Notes under the pieces: generated by a model
The model's input: only the letters and a program-made list of their open reading frames with translations
What the model was told of the DNA's origin: nothing
Databases searched by the model: none
Part shown: in pieces, positions 48,138-55,396 of the stretch
Layout: each line of letters starts with the position of its first letter
How positions within the stretch are numbered: position 1 is the first letter of the stretch
Source: an uncultured Rothia sp.
GTDB lineage: Bacteria > Actinomycetota > Actinomycetes > Actinomycetales > Micrococcaceae
Direction: 5' to 3'
Assembly: GCA_946221065.1 (NCBI GenBank)
Contig: CAMIIO010000005.1
Span: 132,710 to 196,709, forward strand
Length of the DNA: 64,000 bases
Translations under genes and position numbers: made by a program

Positions 48138-49430
48138 TTAAGAGATCACCTCAACGTCGGTAATTTTGGAAAGTTCTTTGCGGATGGCGAGCATCGCGGT
48201 GTAGGTGCAGAAAATACGCATAGGTTTGCCGTTGGAATCCTTGATGAATGTTTTGAGGGCTTCTTCAAGGTTTTCGTCAATTCCCGCCACCGGCACATCT
48301 TCGTGCTCTAAGCGGAGCGCCATATCGTAAGCACGAACACCAGAAACCATGCTCACTCCGCCTTTTTGGAGACTATGGAAGTCCACGTCCCAGAGCCAGG
48401 AGATATCACGACCATCGGCGTACTGATCATTAATGGTAATCATGGTTGCATAGTCACGAGCGTCAGCGCTGGCAAGGGACAGACGAAACCCCGAGGGATT
48501 TTTAACAAGCAAAAGTTGTAAAGTCTGCCCATTAACGTTGAGAGTTTCGCCGCGTCCGAAGGCGGGGGTAATTTTGGGTAGCTCTTCCATGAGAGCAGCA
48601 ATATTGGTCTGCTCCCCCATGATGCTACGGGTCAAAGCAATAGCCGCGGCAGCATTGAAGATGTTGTAGACACCGTAAAGGTTGATCGTGCCGGTGAACT
48701 CTTCTTCTCCGAGGGTGAACGTTGCTTGGGTTCCGTTAAAATCTTTAAGGATAACTTCAGCACCCGGCAACTCGGGGGCGAGCTTTGCGGTGTTAATGGG
48801 AGAGTCCGCAGTGCGCATGTCATCATCGGAAGGGAACATGGCTCGAAGTTTCTCGGAGAGGCCAAAGTACTCCACATTGGTTTCTGGCTGAGCATTCTGC
48901 GCCAGCGAACGAATCCGTGGATCTTCTCGATTAAGAATAATGGTATTAGTAGTTGCTCCGGCAACAACGGAAAGCATACGTCTGGTGGTGTCAATCTCGC
49001 CGAATCGATCCAGCTGGTCACGTAGAACGTTAAGCAGGAGCGAGTGTGTAGGCTTCACTTTTTTGACGAAGTGAACCGCGTGCGCCTCATCGAGTTCAAG
49101 AACCGCGATGTCGGCGTCAAGTTTTCCGGTAAGGCTCATCTCCCCCAGAAGAGCTGCCGCCACACCACGCACAAAGTTAGAGCCTGTGCGATTAGTAAAA
49201 ACTTTAAGTCCCTGCGATTCGAGCAACTGCACCACCATTTTAGTAGTGGTGGTTTTACCGTTGGTTCCCGACACCACAACGACGCCGCGAGGAAGCTTCG
49301 CAAGCTCTTCGGGCACAAAGTTAGGGTGGAGTTTTTCCATGACGAGCCCCGGAAAAGCAGAGCCGCCGCCGCGGAGTTTGGTGGCGTAGCGAACGCCCTG
49401 GCCGATAAGTCGTGTTACGGGTCTAGACAT
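48138..49430 (-). CDS. murT: Lipid II isoglutaminyl synthase, Mur-ligase-like subunit MurT
   Basis: ATP-dependent partner of GatD that amidates the D-Glu of lipid II. I start at the ATG at 49430 (MSRPVTRLIGQGVRYATKLR), 430 residues; an upstream ATG adds 47 unrelated residues. P-loop VVVSGTNGKTTTTKMV near residue 55, then VLELDEAHAVHFVKK and LLLNVLRDQLDRFGEID. The C-terminal DUF1727 region has the conserved LLVKNPSGFRLSL and DGRDISWLWDVDF. The stretch where S. aureus and S. pneumoniae MurT carry a four-cysteine ribbon has no cysteine here. Confidence 0.93.
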   Translation of the reverse strand: MSRPVTRLIGQGVRYATKLRGGGSAFPGLVMEKLHPNFVPEELAKLPRGVVVVSGTNGKTTTTKMVVQLLESQGLKVFTNRTGSNFVRGVAAALLGEMSLTGKLDADIAVLELDEAHAVHFVKKVKPTHSLLLNVLRDQLDRFGEIDTTRRMLSVVAGATTNTIILNREDPRIRSLAQNAQPETNVEYFGLSEKLRAMFPSDDDMRTADSPINTAKLAPELPGAEVILKDFNGTQATFTLGEEEFTGTINLYGVYNIFNAAAAIALTRSIMGEQTNIAALMEELPKITPAFGRGETLNVNGQTLQLLLVKNPSGFRLSLASADARDYATMITINDQYADGRDISWLWDVDFHSLQKGGVSMVSGVRAYDMALRLEHEDVPVAGIDENLEEALKTFIKDSNGKPMRIFCTYTAMLAIRKELSKITDVEVIS

Positions 49431-49486
49431 GACTTCTATTTTAGCGGTTGTATCGAGAATCAAGGGGTGCAGTTTTTGTAGCCATC

Positions 49487-49518
49487 TATGCAAAGTATGC
49501 AAAACTACCAGGTATGCA
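49487..49518. repeat. Three short TATGCA direct repeats upstream of the integrase
   Basis: TATGCAAA at 49487 and again at 49496, then TATGCA at 49513, in the 205-base divergent region between murT and the integrase. Short direct repeats near an integrase can be arm-type binding sites, but the copies are few and short, so this is tentative. Confidence 0.3.
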
Positions 49519-49635
49519 GTAAGGCTTGATATTGTAGAGTAGATTTTTGTATAAGTGATGAAATATCCCATTAACTACCTACTTTGAATCGCCTTGATGT
49601 GGCAGGTGAAGGGATCAAACAACTGGAGGAGATCA

Positions 49636-50757
49636 GTGCGTCCACCGCTTGCGATTGGGACATATGGAGAGATTCATATGAAGAAGCTTGAAACCGGCAT
49701 GTGGGAAGCACGGGCATACTTTCGAGACCTCACAGGGCGTCGGCGAGAGAAGAGAGCACGCGGAAGAACAAAATCAGGGGCTCAAACTATCCTTAAGGAG
49801 CGTTTGGGAGATATGTCTGGAGTTCAGGATGTCAGCCCTCTCACGAAGTTTCGCGAGCTGGGTGATTTATGGTTCGAAAATCTGCAAGTACGGTCTTCAA
49901 CGAAAATAACTTATCAAAGGTATCTAAACTTTATTTATTGTCATCTTGGCGAGTACAGACTATGCGAGATTACGACGCAAACCATAGACCGATTCATACG
50001 TGAAAGTTCCCAAAAAAAGACAGTAGACGGACGAGTTCGAGGTGGAATATGCATTGCTCGTCAATATTTGAAATTGCTTCGGCAAATATTTTCAGAAGGT
50101 ATTCGTCTGGGTGCAATACATCAGAATCCTGCTTCATCCATCTATATTAAAAATACTCCCAGAAAACCAGTTAAAACATTGAGTGTAGACGAAATACGAG
50201 ATATTCGTAGATTAGTCAAAGAAGGTTTTCAAGATTCCGGGCGCACCCCTGCGCAATTTTTCCCACCCCTGATTGACTTTTTAATTGCTACGGGATGCAG
50301 AATCGGTGAGGCTCTTGGGTCCCGCTGGGAAGATGTTGATTTCTCTACGGGATACTTGACGATTCAAGGCACGATGACAAGAAAAGGTGTCTATCAGACT
50401 CTAACCAAAACCGGAGAGAATCGTTCTGTTAAACTCCCCAAGTGGTGTCTAAATATGCTTCGTGAACGAAAGATGCTTACCCCTCCCGAGTATAAATTTA
50501 TTTTCTGGAATTCTAGAGGAAATATGATTCATCCATCAAATGTTTATAAATATTGGCGTGAAATTTTTAACGGCCCCTACGGGTGGGTAACACCGCACAC
50601 CTTCAGAAAAACATTAGCAACTCTTGTGAGCCGCAAATATGGTTCGGAAGTTGCCGCAGTGCAGTTAGGTCACGAGTCGGACGTAATCACAAAACAATCA
50701 TATATTGAAAGAAAAGGGAAATCAGACGTTTCTGAATTATTGAACAATATAATTTAG
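49636..50757 (+). CDS. Tyrosine recombinase / phage-type integrase
   Basis: 373 residues from the GTG at 49636, preceded by GGAGGAGATCA. The N-terminal arm-binding AP2-like segment (YGEIHMKKLETGMWEARAYF) and core-binding SAM-like domain precede a catalytic domain with the complete set of residues: Arg222 (ATGCRIGEAL), a Lys in TKTGENRSVKL, His321 and Arg324 (TPHTFRKTLA), His346 (QLGHES) and Tyr356 (KQSYIE). It is more AT-rich than its neighbours. No excisionase, relaxase or phage gene accompanies it. It ends 16 bases from the 3' end of thiF. It looks like a functional but solitary integrase, a remnant or minimal mobile element. Confidence 0.9.
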   Translation: MRPPLAIGTYGEIHMKKLETGMWEARAYFRDLTGRRREKRARGRTKSGAQTILKERLGDMSGVQDVSPLTKFRELGDLWFENLQVRSSTKITYQRYLNFIYCHLGEYRLCEITTQTIDRFIRESSQKKTVDGRVRGGICIARQYLKLLRQIFSEGIRLGAIHQNPASSIYIKNTPRKPVKTLSVDEIRDIRRLVKEGFQDSGRTPAQFFPPLIDFLIATGCRIGEALGSRWEDVDFSTGYLTIQGTMTRKGVYQTLTKTGENRSVKLPKWCLNMLRERKMLTPPEYKFIFWNSRGNMIHPSNVYKYWREIFNGPYGWVTPHTFRKTLATLVSRKYGSEVAAVQLGHESDVITKQSYIERKGKSDVSELLNNII

Positions 50758-50773
50758 TTTTGCTGTTAATAAT

Positions 50774-51955
50774 TTATTCGCCTACTCTATATCCATTTTT
50801 CAAAGAATAAATTGTTAAGTTTGGTTGACTCTTGGCGAGCGCGCGAACGACTTTTGCGCTGCGGACTCCTGCTGCGCAGTAGATGACGGGGGTTTTTGGT
50901 GTGTTTTCTGGTGTGTTGAGTTCTGGGATGAGTTCGGTGAGTTTTTTGCCTTGTTGGATGAGTTGGATGAGTTGTTCGTGGGGGTGGTGGGCGATGTCGT
51001 TGTAGTGTCCGGTTGTGCGTTCTTCGGGTTGGCGGACGTCGATGAGGGCGTATTTTTGGGGGTTTTGGGTGATTTCTTGGTGGGTGATTTCGGGTATGGG
51101 TTCTTCGGTGAGGGTGTGGTTGGCTTCGGTGATTTGTTCGAATGTTTGTTCGAGTGGGGTGGGTTGGCGGTTGTTTTCTCGGGAGTATTGGAGTGTTTTG
51201 ACGGTGTGGGTGCGTGCGTCGTACATCCAGAGGGTGCCGATGAGGGGTGTGGGTAGTCCGGTGATGAGTTTGGTGGCTTCTGTTGCCATGATGGAGCCGA
51301 TGGTTCCGCAGAGTGATCCGAGTACTCCGCCGGCTGCGCAGGTGGGTACGGAGTCTGCTGGTGGGATTTCTGGGTAGAGGTCGCGGAGTGTGGGGCCGTC
51401 TGTTGTGGTGTTATCGGTGAGGGTGGGATGGGCCCAGAAGGTGGATACTTGTGCGGTGTATTGGGAGATGGTGCCCCAGATGAGGGGTTTGTTGAGGTGT
51501 TCGCAGGCGTCGTTGACGATGTAGCGGGTGGCGAAGTTGTCGGAGCCGTCGAGGACGAGGTCGTATTGGTTGATGATGTTGAGGGCGTTGTGGTGGGTGA
51601 GTTGTTCGTTGTGTTGGTTGATGGTGGTGTTGGAGTTGAGGTTGTGGAGGGTGTGGGCGGCTGAGGTGGTTTTGGGCTGTCCGACGGTGTGTTCGGTGTG
51701 GATGATTTGGCGTTGGAGGTTGGATGTGTCGACGGTGTCGTTGTCGATGATGCCGATGGTTCCTATGCCGGCTGCAGCAAGGTATTGGAGGGCTGGTGAG
51801 CCGAGTCCTCCGGCGCCGATGCTGAGGACGCGGGCTGCGGTGAGTCGTGCTTGGCCTTGGGGTCCAATTCCGGGGAGGGTGAAGTGGCGTGCGTAGCGTT
51901 GTTTTTGGTCGGTGGTGAGTTGTGGTGTGTGGGTGATGAGGGGTGCGAGTTTCAT
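50774..51955 (-). CDS. thiF: ThiF/MoeB/MoeZ-like adenylyltransferase with C-terminal rhodanese domain
   Basis: Activates the C-terminal glycine of ThiS by adenylation and probably transfers sulfur. 393 residues. The E1-like domain has SIGAGGLGSPALQYLAAAG near residue 46, the arginine-finger region DTSNLQRQIIH, LVLDGSDNFATRY, and the cysteine in SVPTCAAGGVLGSLCG. The rhodanese domain has YALIDVRQPEERTTGHYN and the active-site loop IYCAAGVRSAKVV. The last 15 residues (PNLTIYSLKNGYRVGE) are AT-rich in DNA and stop short of the usual GGxxxW end, suggesting a replaced 3' end next to the integrase. Last gene of the riboswitch-controlled operon. Confidence 0.88.
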   Translation of the reverse strand: MKLAPLITHTPQLTTDQKQRYARHFTLPGIGPQGQARLTAARVLSIGAGGLGSPALQYLAAAGIGTIGIIDNDTVDTSNLQRQIIHTEHTVGQPKTTSAAHTLHNLNSNTTINQHNEQLTHHNALNIINQYDLVLDGSDNFATRYIVNDACEHLNKPLIWGTISQYTAQVSTFWAHPTLTDNTTTDGPTLRDLYPEIPPADSVPTCAAGGVLGSLCGTIGSIMATEATKLITGLPTPLIGTLWMYDARTHTVKTLQYSRENNRQPTPLEQTFEQITEANHTLTEEPIPEITHQEITQNPQKYALIDVRQPEERTTGHYNDIAHHPHEQLIQLIQQGKKLTELIPELNTPENTPKTPVIYCAAGVRSAKVVRALAKSQPNLTIYSLKNGYRVGE

Positions 51956-51970
51956 GGTGTTTTTTCTGGG

Positions 51971-52777
51971 TTAGTTGTGGTTGAGGTCTTCTTGGGTGGG
52001 TGCGCCGGTGAGGATTCTGCCTTCCATGGGTGAGGAGGCGGTGGCGTGTGTGCGGGGTGGGATGCGCCCGGCGTGGTATGCGAGGTGTCCGGCGTGGACG
52101 GCGTGTTTCATGGCGGTTGCCATGGTGATGGGGTTTTGGGCGCGGGTGACGGCGGAGGCGAGGAGGACGGCGTCGCAGCCGAGTTCCATGGCTTGGGCGG
52201 CTTCGCTGGCGGTGCCGATGCCGGCGTCGAGGATGACGGGGACGGTGAGGGTTTGGCAGATCATGTGGATGTTGTGGGGGTTGAGGATGCCTAGGCCTGT
52301 GCCGATGGGTGCGCCGAGGGGCATGACGGCGGTGGCTCCGGCGTCTTGGAGGTGTTGTGCGGTGATGGGGTCGTCGTTGGTGTAGGCGAATACTTTGAAT
52401 CCTCGGTTGGTGAGGGTTTCGGTGGCTTCGAGGAGTTCGTGGGTGTCGGGTAGGAGGGTGGTTTCGTCGGCGATGACTTCGAGTTTGATCCAGTTGGTTT
52501 CGAGTGCTTCACGGGCGAGTTCGGCGGTGAGGATGGCGTCGCGGGTGGTGTAGCAGCCGGCGGTGTTGGGGAGGATTTTGATGTTGTTGCGTTGGAGGAT
52601 GGTGTAGAGGCTGTCGCCTGTGTGGGGTGTGTAGCGGCGCATGGCGACGGTGGTGAGTTCGGTGCCGCTGGCTTTGAGGGCGTCTTCGAGGTTGGTGAGG
52701 GAGGTGATTCCGCCGGTGCCCATGATGAGGCGGGAGGTGAGTTTGGTGCCGTCGATGGTGAGGGGTGTGGTGTTCAT
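51971..52777 (-). CDS. thiG: Thiazole synthase
   Basis: Builds the thiazole phosphate ring of thiamine from deoxyxylulose 5-phosphate, dehydroglycine and ThiS thiocarboxylate. 268 residues. Family motifs: RLIMGTGGITSLTNLEDAL near residue 16, NTAGCYTTRDAILTAELARE near 75, IKLEVIADETTLLPD with the Schiff-base lysine, and VILDAGIGTASEAAQAMELG. It follows thiS by six bases. Its coding strand is strongly C- and A-rich. Confidence 0.95.
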   Translation of the reverse strand: MNTTPLTIDGTKLTSRLIMGTGGITSLTNLEDALKASGTELTTVAMRRYTPHTGDSLYTILQRNNIKILPNTAGCYTTRDAILTAELAREALETNWIKLEVIADETTLLPDTHELLEATETLTNRGFKVFAYTNDDPITAQHLQDAGATAVMPLGAPIGTGLGILNPHNIHMICQTLTVPVILDAGIGTASEAAQAMELGCDAVLLASAVTRAQNPITMATAMKHAVHAGHLAYHAGRIPPRTHATASSPMEGRILTGAPTQEDLNHN

Positions 52778-52783
52778 GGTTGG

Positions 52784-53023
52784 TTAGCCTCCTTGTACTG
52801 CGGTGATGATGTCGAGGGTGTCGTTTTCGGTGAGGGGTGTGGTTGCCCATTCGCTGCGTTTGATGATGGTGGTGCCGAGGGCTGCGGCGATGCCGGCTTT
52901 GGTGCCGTCGTTGAAGGTGCCGTCGGGGTTGAGTTTTTTGTTGAGGGTGGTTTCGATGGCGTCTTTGACGGTGGGGTTTTTTTGGGTGAGTTGGGTGGGT
53001 TGTCCGTTGAGGGTGATGTTCAT
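52784..53023 (-). CDS. thiS: Sulfur carrier protein ThiS
   Basis: Ubiquitin-like sulfur carrier for the thiazole ring. 79 residues, about 13 longer than the usual 66, with the extra residues in the middle loop (NKKLNPDGTFNDGTKAG). Begins MNITLNGQPTQL; TTIIKRSEWATTPLTENDTL is the typical C-terminal half, and it ends AVQGG with the essential diglycine. Between thiO and thiG in the operon. Confidence 0.9.
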   Translation of the reverse strand: MNITLNGQPTQLTQKNPTVKDAIETTLNKKLNPDGTFNDGTKAGIAAALGTTIIKRSEWATTPLTENDTLDIITAVQGG

Positions 53024-53047
53024 GGGTGTTTCTTTCTGTGGGTGGGT

Positions 53048-54334
53048 TTAGTGGTTGAAGCGTTGGGGTGAGCAGTTTTTGAGGTCGCGGCGGTCTTCGT
53101 CGGTGAGTTTGTTGGTGAGTAGGTGGGTGAGGATTTCTGAGCCGCGGACGGAGAGGAGGATTCCGTGGCGGAAGTAGCCGTCGGTGATGGTGAGGTTGGG
53201 TATGGTGTGTCCTTGGTGGGTGAGGTGGCCGATGATGGGGAGGTCGTCGGGTGTGCCGGGGCGTGCTCGGGAGATGAGTTCGTAGATTTCGAGTTCTTCG
53301 ATGGCGGGGATGAGTTCGCGGGCGTCGCGGAGGAGTTGGTAGATTCCTCCGGCGTTGATGCCTTCCATGGTGTCTTCGCGGGAGCTGGCTCCGATGACGA
53401 GGGTGTTGTCTTCGCGGGGTACGAGGTAGATGGGGTGGCCTCTGACTACGCCGCGGATGGTGGAGTTGAGGAAGGGTTGTTGGTTTTCGGGGATTTTGAG
53501 GCGGATGACGTCGCCGTGAACGGGGCGTAGGGGAAGTTTGGGGAGGGAGTCGATGCCTTTGAGGGTTGTGGCTCCGAGTCCGTTGGCGATGATGATGTCG
53601 TTGGCGGTGATGGTGCCTTCGGTGGGGTCGCCTTCTTGGATGGGTGCTGGTCCCCATTCGCCGCTGGTGTCGATGTTCCAGCGGACGCCGGTGGTGCGGG
53701 TGGTTTCGTCGGTGGTGTGGGTGAGGATTTCGGTGGCGGTAACGGTGTAGATGTGTGGTGCGAGAAGTTCGAGCAGGGCGGTGGTGAACCAGCGGGGGTT
53801 GATTTGGTGGTCGCCCTGGATGTCGATGACGCCGGAGAGCCTGGGTGAAAGTACGGGTTCGTGTTGGCGTGCCGTGCGGGGGCTGATGGGATTGACGTCG
53901 AGCCCGAGTTCACGCTGGTAGGCGCTGAGGTCTTCGAGGGCTTGTTTGTCTGCGGCGTCGAAGGCGCAGACCATGGTGGGGGTGTTTCGTAATCCGACGG
54001 TGATGCCGGCGTTGGCTTGAACTTTTTCGGCAAATTCTGGATAGAGTTCTCCGGCGCGTTTCATGAGGGGGACGAGTTCTTCTTGCCGGTATTGTACTTC
54101 GGAGGCTGGTGCCAGCATTCCGGCGGCGGCTCGGGTGGCTTCCGAGGCGGGGTAAGGATCTAGCAGGGTGACTTCTCGGCCGGATTGAATCAGCCGGTAA
54201 GCGGTGGTGAGTCCGATAATTCCTGCACCGATAATTACGACGTCCGCCTTGTTGGGAGGGATGACGTTGGTTGCGAGCGCAACGGTGTGGATGGTGGATT
54301 CGGGTTGTGTGGGGTTGTATAGGGTGGCGCCCAT
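53048..54334 (-). CDS. thiO: Glycine oxidase ThiO
   Basis: FAD enzyme that oxidises glycine to the iminoacetate needed for thiazole synthesis in aerobes lacking ThiH. The start is the ATG at 54334 (MGATLYNPTQPESTIHTVAL), giving 428 residues; an upstream ATG lies inside the riboswitch. The FAD-binding fold is VVIIGAGIIGLTTAYRL, preceded by about 35 residues of extension. C-terminal features include GVVRGHPIYLVPREDNTLVI and RHGILLS. First gene of thiO-thiS-thiG-thiF, with GGAAG of the riboswitch end as its ribosome-binding site. Confidence 0.92.
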   Translation of the reverse strand: MGATLYNPTQPESTIHTVALATNVIPPNKADVVIIGAGIIGLTTAYRLIQSGREVTLLDPYPASEATRAAAGMLAPASEVQYRQEELVPLMKRAGELYPEFAEKVQANAGITVGLRNTPTMVCAFDAADKQALEDLSAYQRELGLDVNPISPRTARQHEPVLSPRLSGVIDIQGDHQINPRWFTTALLELLAPHIYTVTATEILTHTTDETTRTTGVRWNIDTSGEWGPAPIQEGDPTEGTITANDIIIANGLGATTLKGIDSLPKLPLRPVHGDVIRLKIPENQQPFLNSTIRGVVRGHPIYLVPREDNTLVIGASSREDTMEGINAGGIYQLLRDARELIPAIEELEIYELISRARPGTPDDLPIIGHLTHQGHTIPNLTITDGYFRHGILLSVRGSEILTHLLTNKLTDEDRRDLKNCSPQRFNH

Positions 54335-54345
54335 GGTGTGACTCT

Positions 54346-54460
54346 TCCTTCCGGCGGTGTGGTGCCGCATCAAGTTCGACGGTCGGCTTTCGCCCTCTCA
54401 GTTCCCGTTGGAGATTTTTGTGCCGCTTGGTTGTGCGGTGGGTTCTCGGGAGCTCCCGTA
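54346..54460 (-). promoter_or_regulatory. TPP riboswitch (THI element)
   Basis: On the minus strand the element runs ACGGGAGCTCCCGAGA, a variable P3a region, CTGAGAGGG (54401-54393), ACCGTCGAACTTGAT and GCGGCACCACACCGCC, ending CGGAAGGAAGAG. CTGAGA and GAACxTGAT are the hallmarks of the thiamine-pyrophosphate aptamer, and the 3' AGGAAG arm doubles as the thiO ribosome-binding site, which points to translational repression when thiamine is plentiful. It controls thiO-thiS-thiG-thiF. Confidence 0.93.
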
Positions 54461-54470
54461 GGTTGTTTTT

Positions 54471-54500
54471 AGTATAGTTTCTTGGCTTGTATGGGGAAAA
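54471..54500 (-). promoter_or_regulatory. Candidate promoter of the thiO operon
   Basis: TATACT (minus strand 54476-54471) lies about ten bases before the riboswitch start, a good -10 position. The -35 region is a weak TTTTCC (54500-54495) at 18 bases. The divergent thiE gene must be read from this same 256-base region on the plus strand; it has no riboswitch of its own. Confidence 0.45.
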
Positions 54501-54590
54501 TTGTGTGACGTTTTTGGGATGGTGTTACGTGGGTGGGGTGTGGTTGGTACGGTTGTGTTGTTTGTAGTTGTTTGTTTTTGAGGAGTTGTT

Positions 54591-55280
54591 GTGAGCGGTT
54601 TGTTGGTTCAGGGTGCTGGTGGGGTTTCTGATGAGCGGTTGCGTGCTGAGCGGTTGCGGAAGTTGGGTGAGGCTCGGTTGTATGTGTGTACGGATGCGCG
54701 GTCGGATCGGGGTGATTTGGAGGAGTTTTTGCGGGCGTGTTTTGTTGGTGGGGTGGATATTGTGCAGTTGCGGGATAAGGGGATTTCTGCGGCTGAGGAG
54801 GTTGAGGCGTTGTTGGTGTTGAGGCGGGTTGCTCGTGAGTGTGGTGGGTTGTTTGCGGTGAATGATCGGGCGGATGTGGCTGCGTTGGTGGGTGCTGATG
54901 TGTTTCATGTGGGTCAGGATGATTTGTCTCCGGCGCAGGCGCGGGAGTTGTTGGGGGGCGCGGTGGTGATTGGGCGGTCGACGCATTCTGCGGTGCAGGC
55001 TGATGCGGCGATTGCTGATGTGGATGTGGATTATTTTGCGTGTGGTCCGATTTGGGAGACGCCGACGAAGCCGGGACGTGCTGCTGTGGGGTTGGATTAT
55101 GTGCGTTATGTTGCGTCGACGGGTACGGGGAAGCCGTGGTTTGGTATTGGGGGTGTGAATGGGGGGACGCTTTCGCAGGTGTTGGCTGCTGGTGCTTCGC
55201 GTGTGGTGGTGGTGCGTGCGGTGACGCAGGCGGTGGATCCTTTGGTTGCGGCGCGGGGTTTGAAGGACGCGCTGGTGTAA
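54591..55280 (+). CDS. thiE: Thiamine phosphate synthase
   Basis: Joins the thiazole and pyrimidine moieties into thiamine phosphate. 229 residues from a GTG with GAGGAG upstream. The TIM-barrel signatures are GGVDIVQLRDKGISAAE near residue 53, LFAVNDRADVAALVGADVFH, VGQDDLSPAQAR, and GPIWETPTKPGRAAVGLDYV. It is divergent from the thiO operon, G- and T-rich in sequence like the plus strand of the whole island. ThiC, ThiD and ThiM are not in the window. Confidence 0.94.
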   Translation: MSGLLVQGAGGVSDERLRAERLRKLGEARLYVCTDARSDRGDLEEFLRACFVGGVDIVQLRDKGISAAEEVEALLVLRRVARECGGLFAVNDRADVAALVGADVFHVGQDDLSPAQARELLGGAVVIGRSTHSAVQADAAIADVDVDYFACGPIWETPTKPGRAAVGLDYVRYVASTGTGKPWFGIGGVNGGTLSQVLAAGASRVVVVRAVTQAVDPLVAARGLKDALV

Positions 55281-55396
55281 TATGTAGGCTATTTCGGGGT
55301 GCTGTGTGGGTATTTGTGTTTTACTTGTTGTGCAACATTATGTGGGTGTTGTGACGGTCTTTGTGGGTCGTTTGTTATTGAGTTGAAAGTTTTTTG

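Noticed and set aside
50825..51896. Several plus-strand open frames opposite thiF
   Set aside because: Gly/Val/Asp- or Trp/Arg-rich translations typical of the reverse of C/A-biased genes; thiF motifs are unambiguous on the minus strand.
52509..53657. Long minus-strand open frame rich in Arg, His, Pro and Thr overlapping thiO and thiS
   Set aside because: It is an out-of-frame shadow produced by the extreme C/A bias of this strand; low-complexity composition with no recognisable domain, and thiO/thiS are clear in their own frames.
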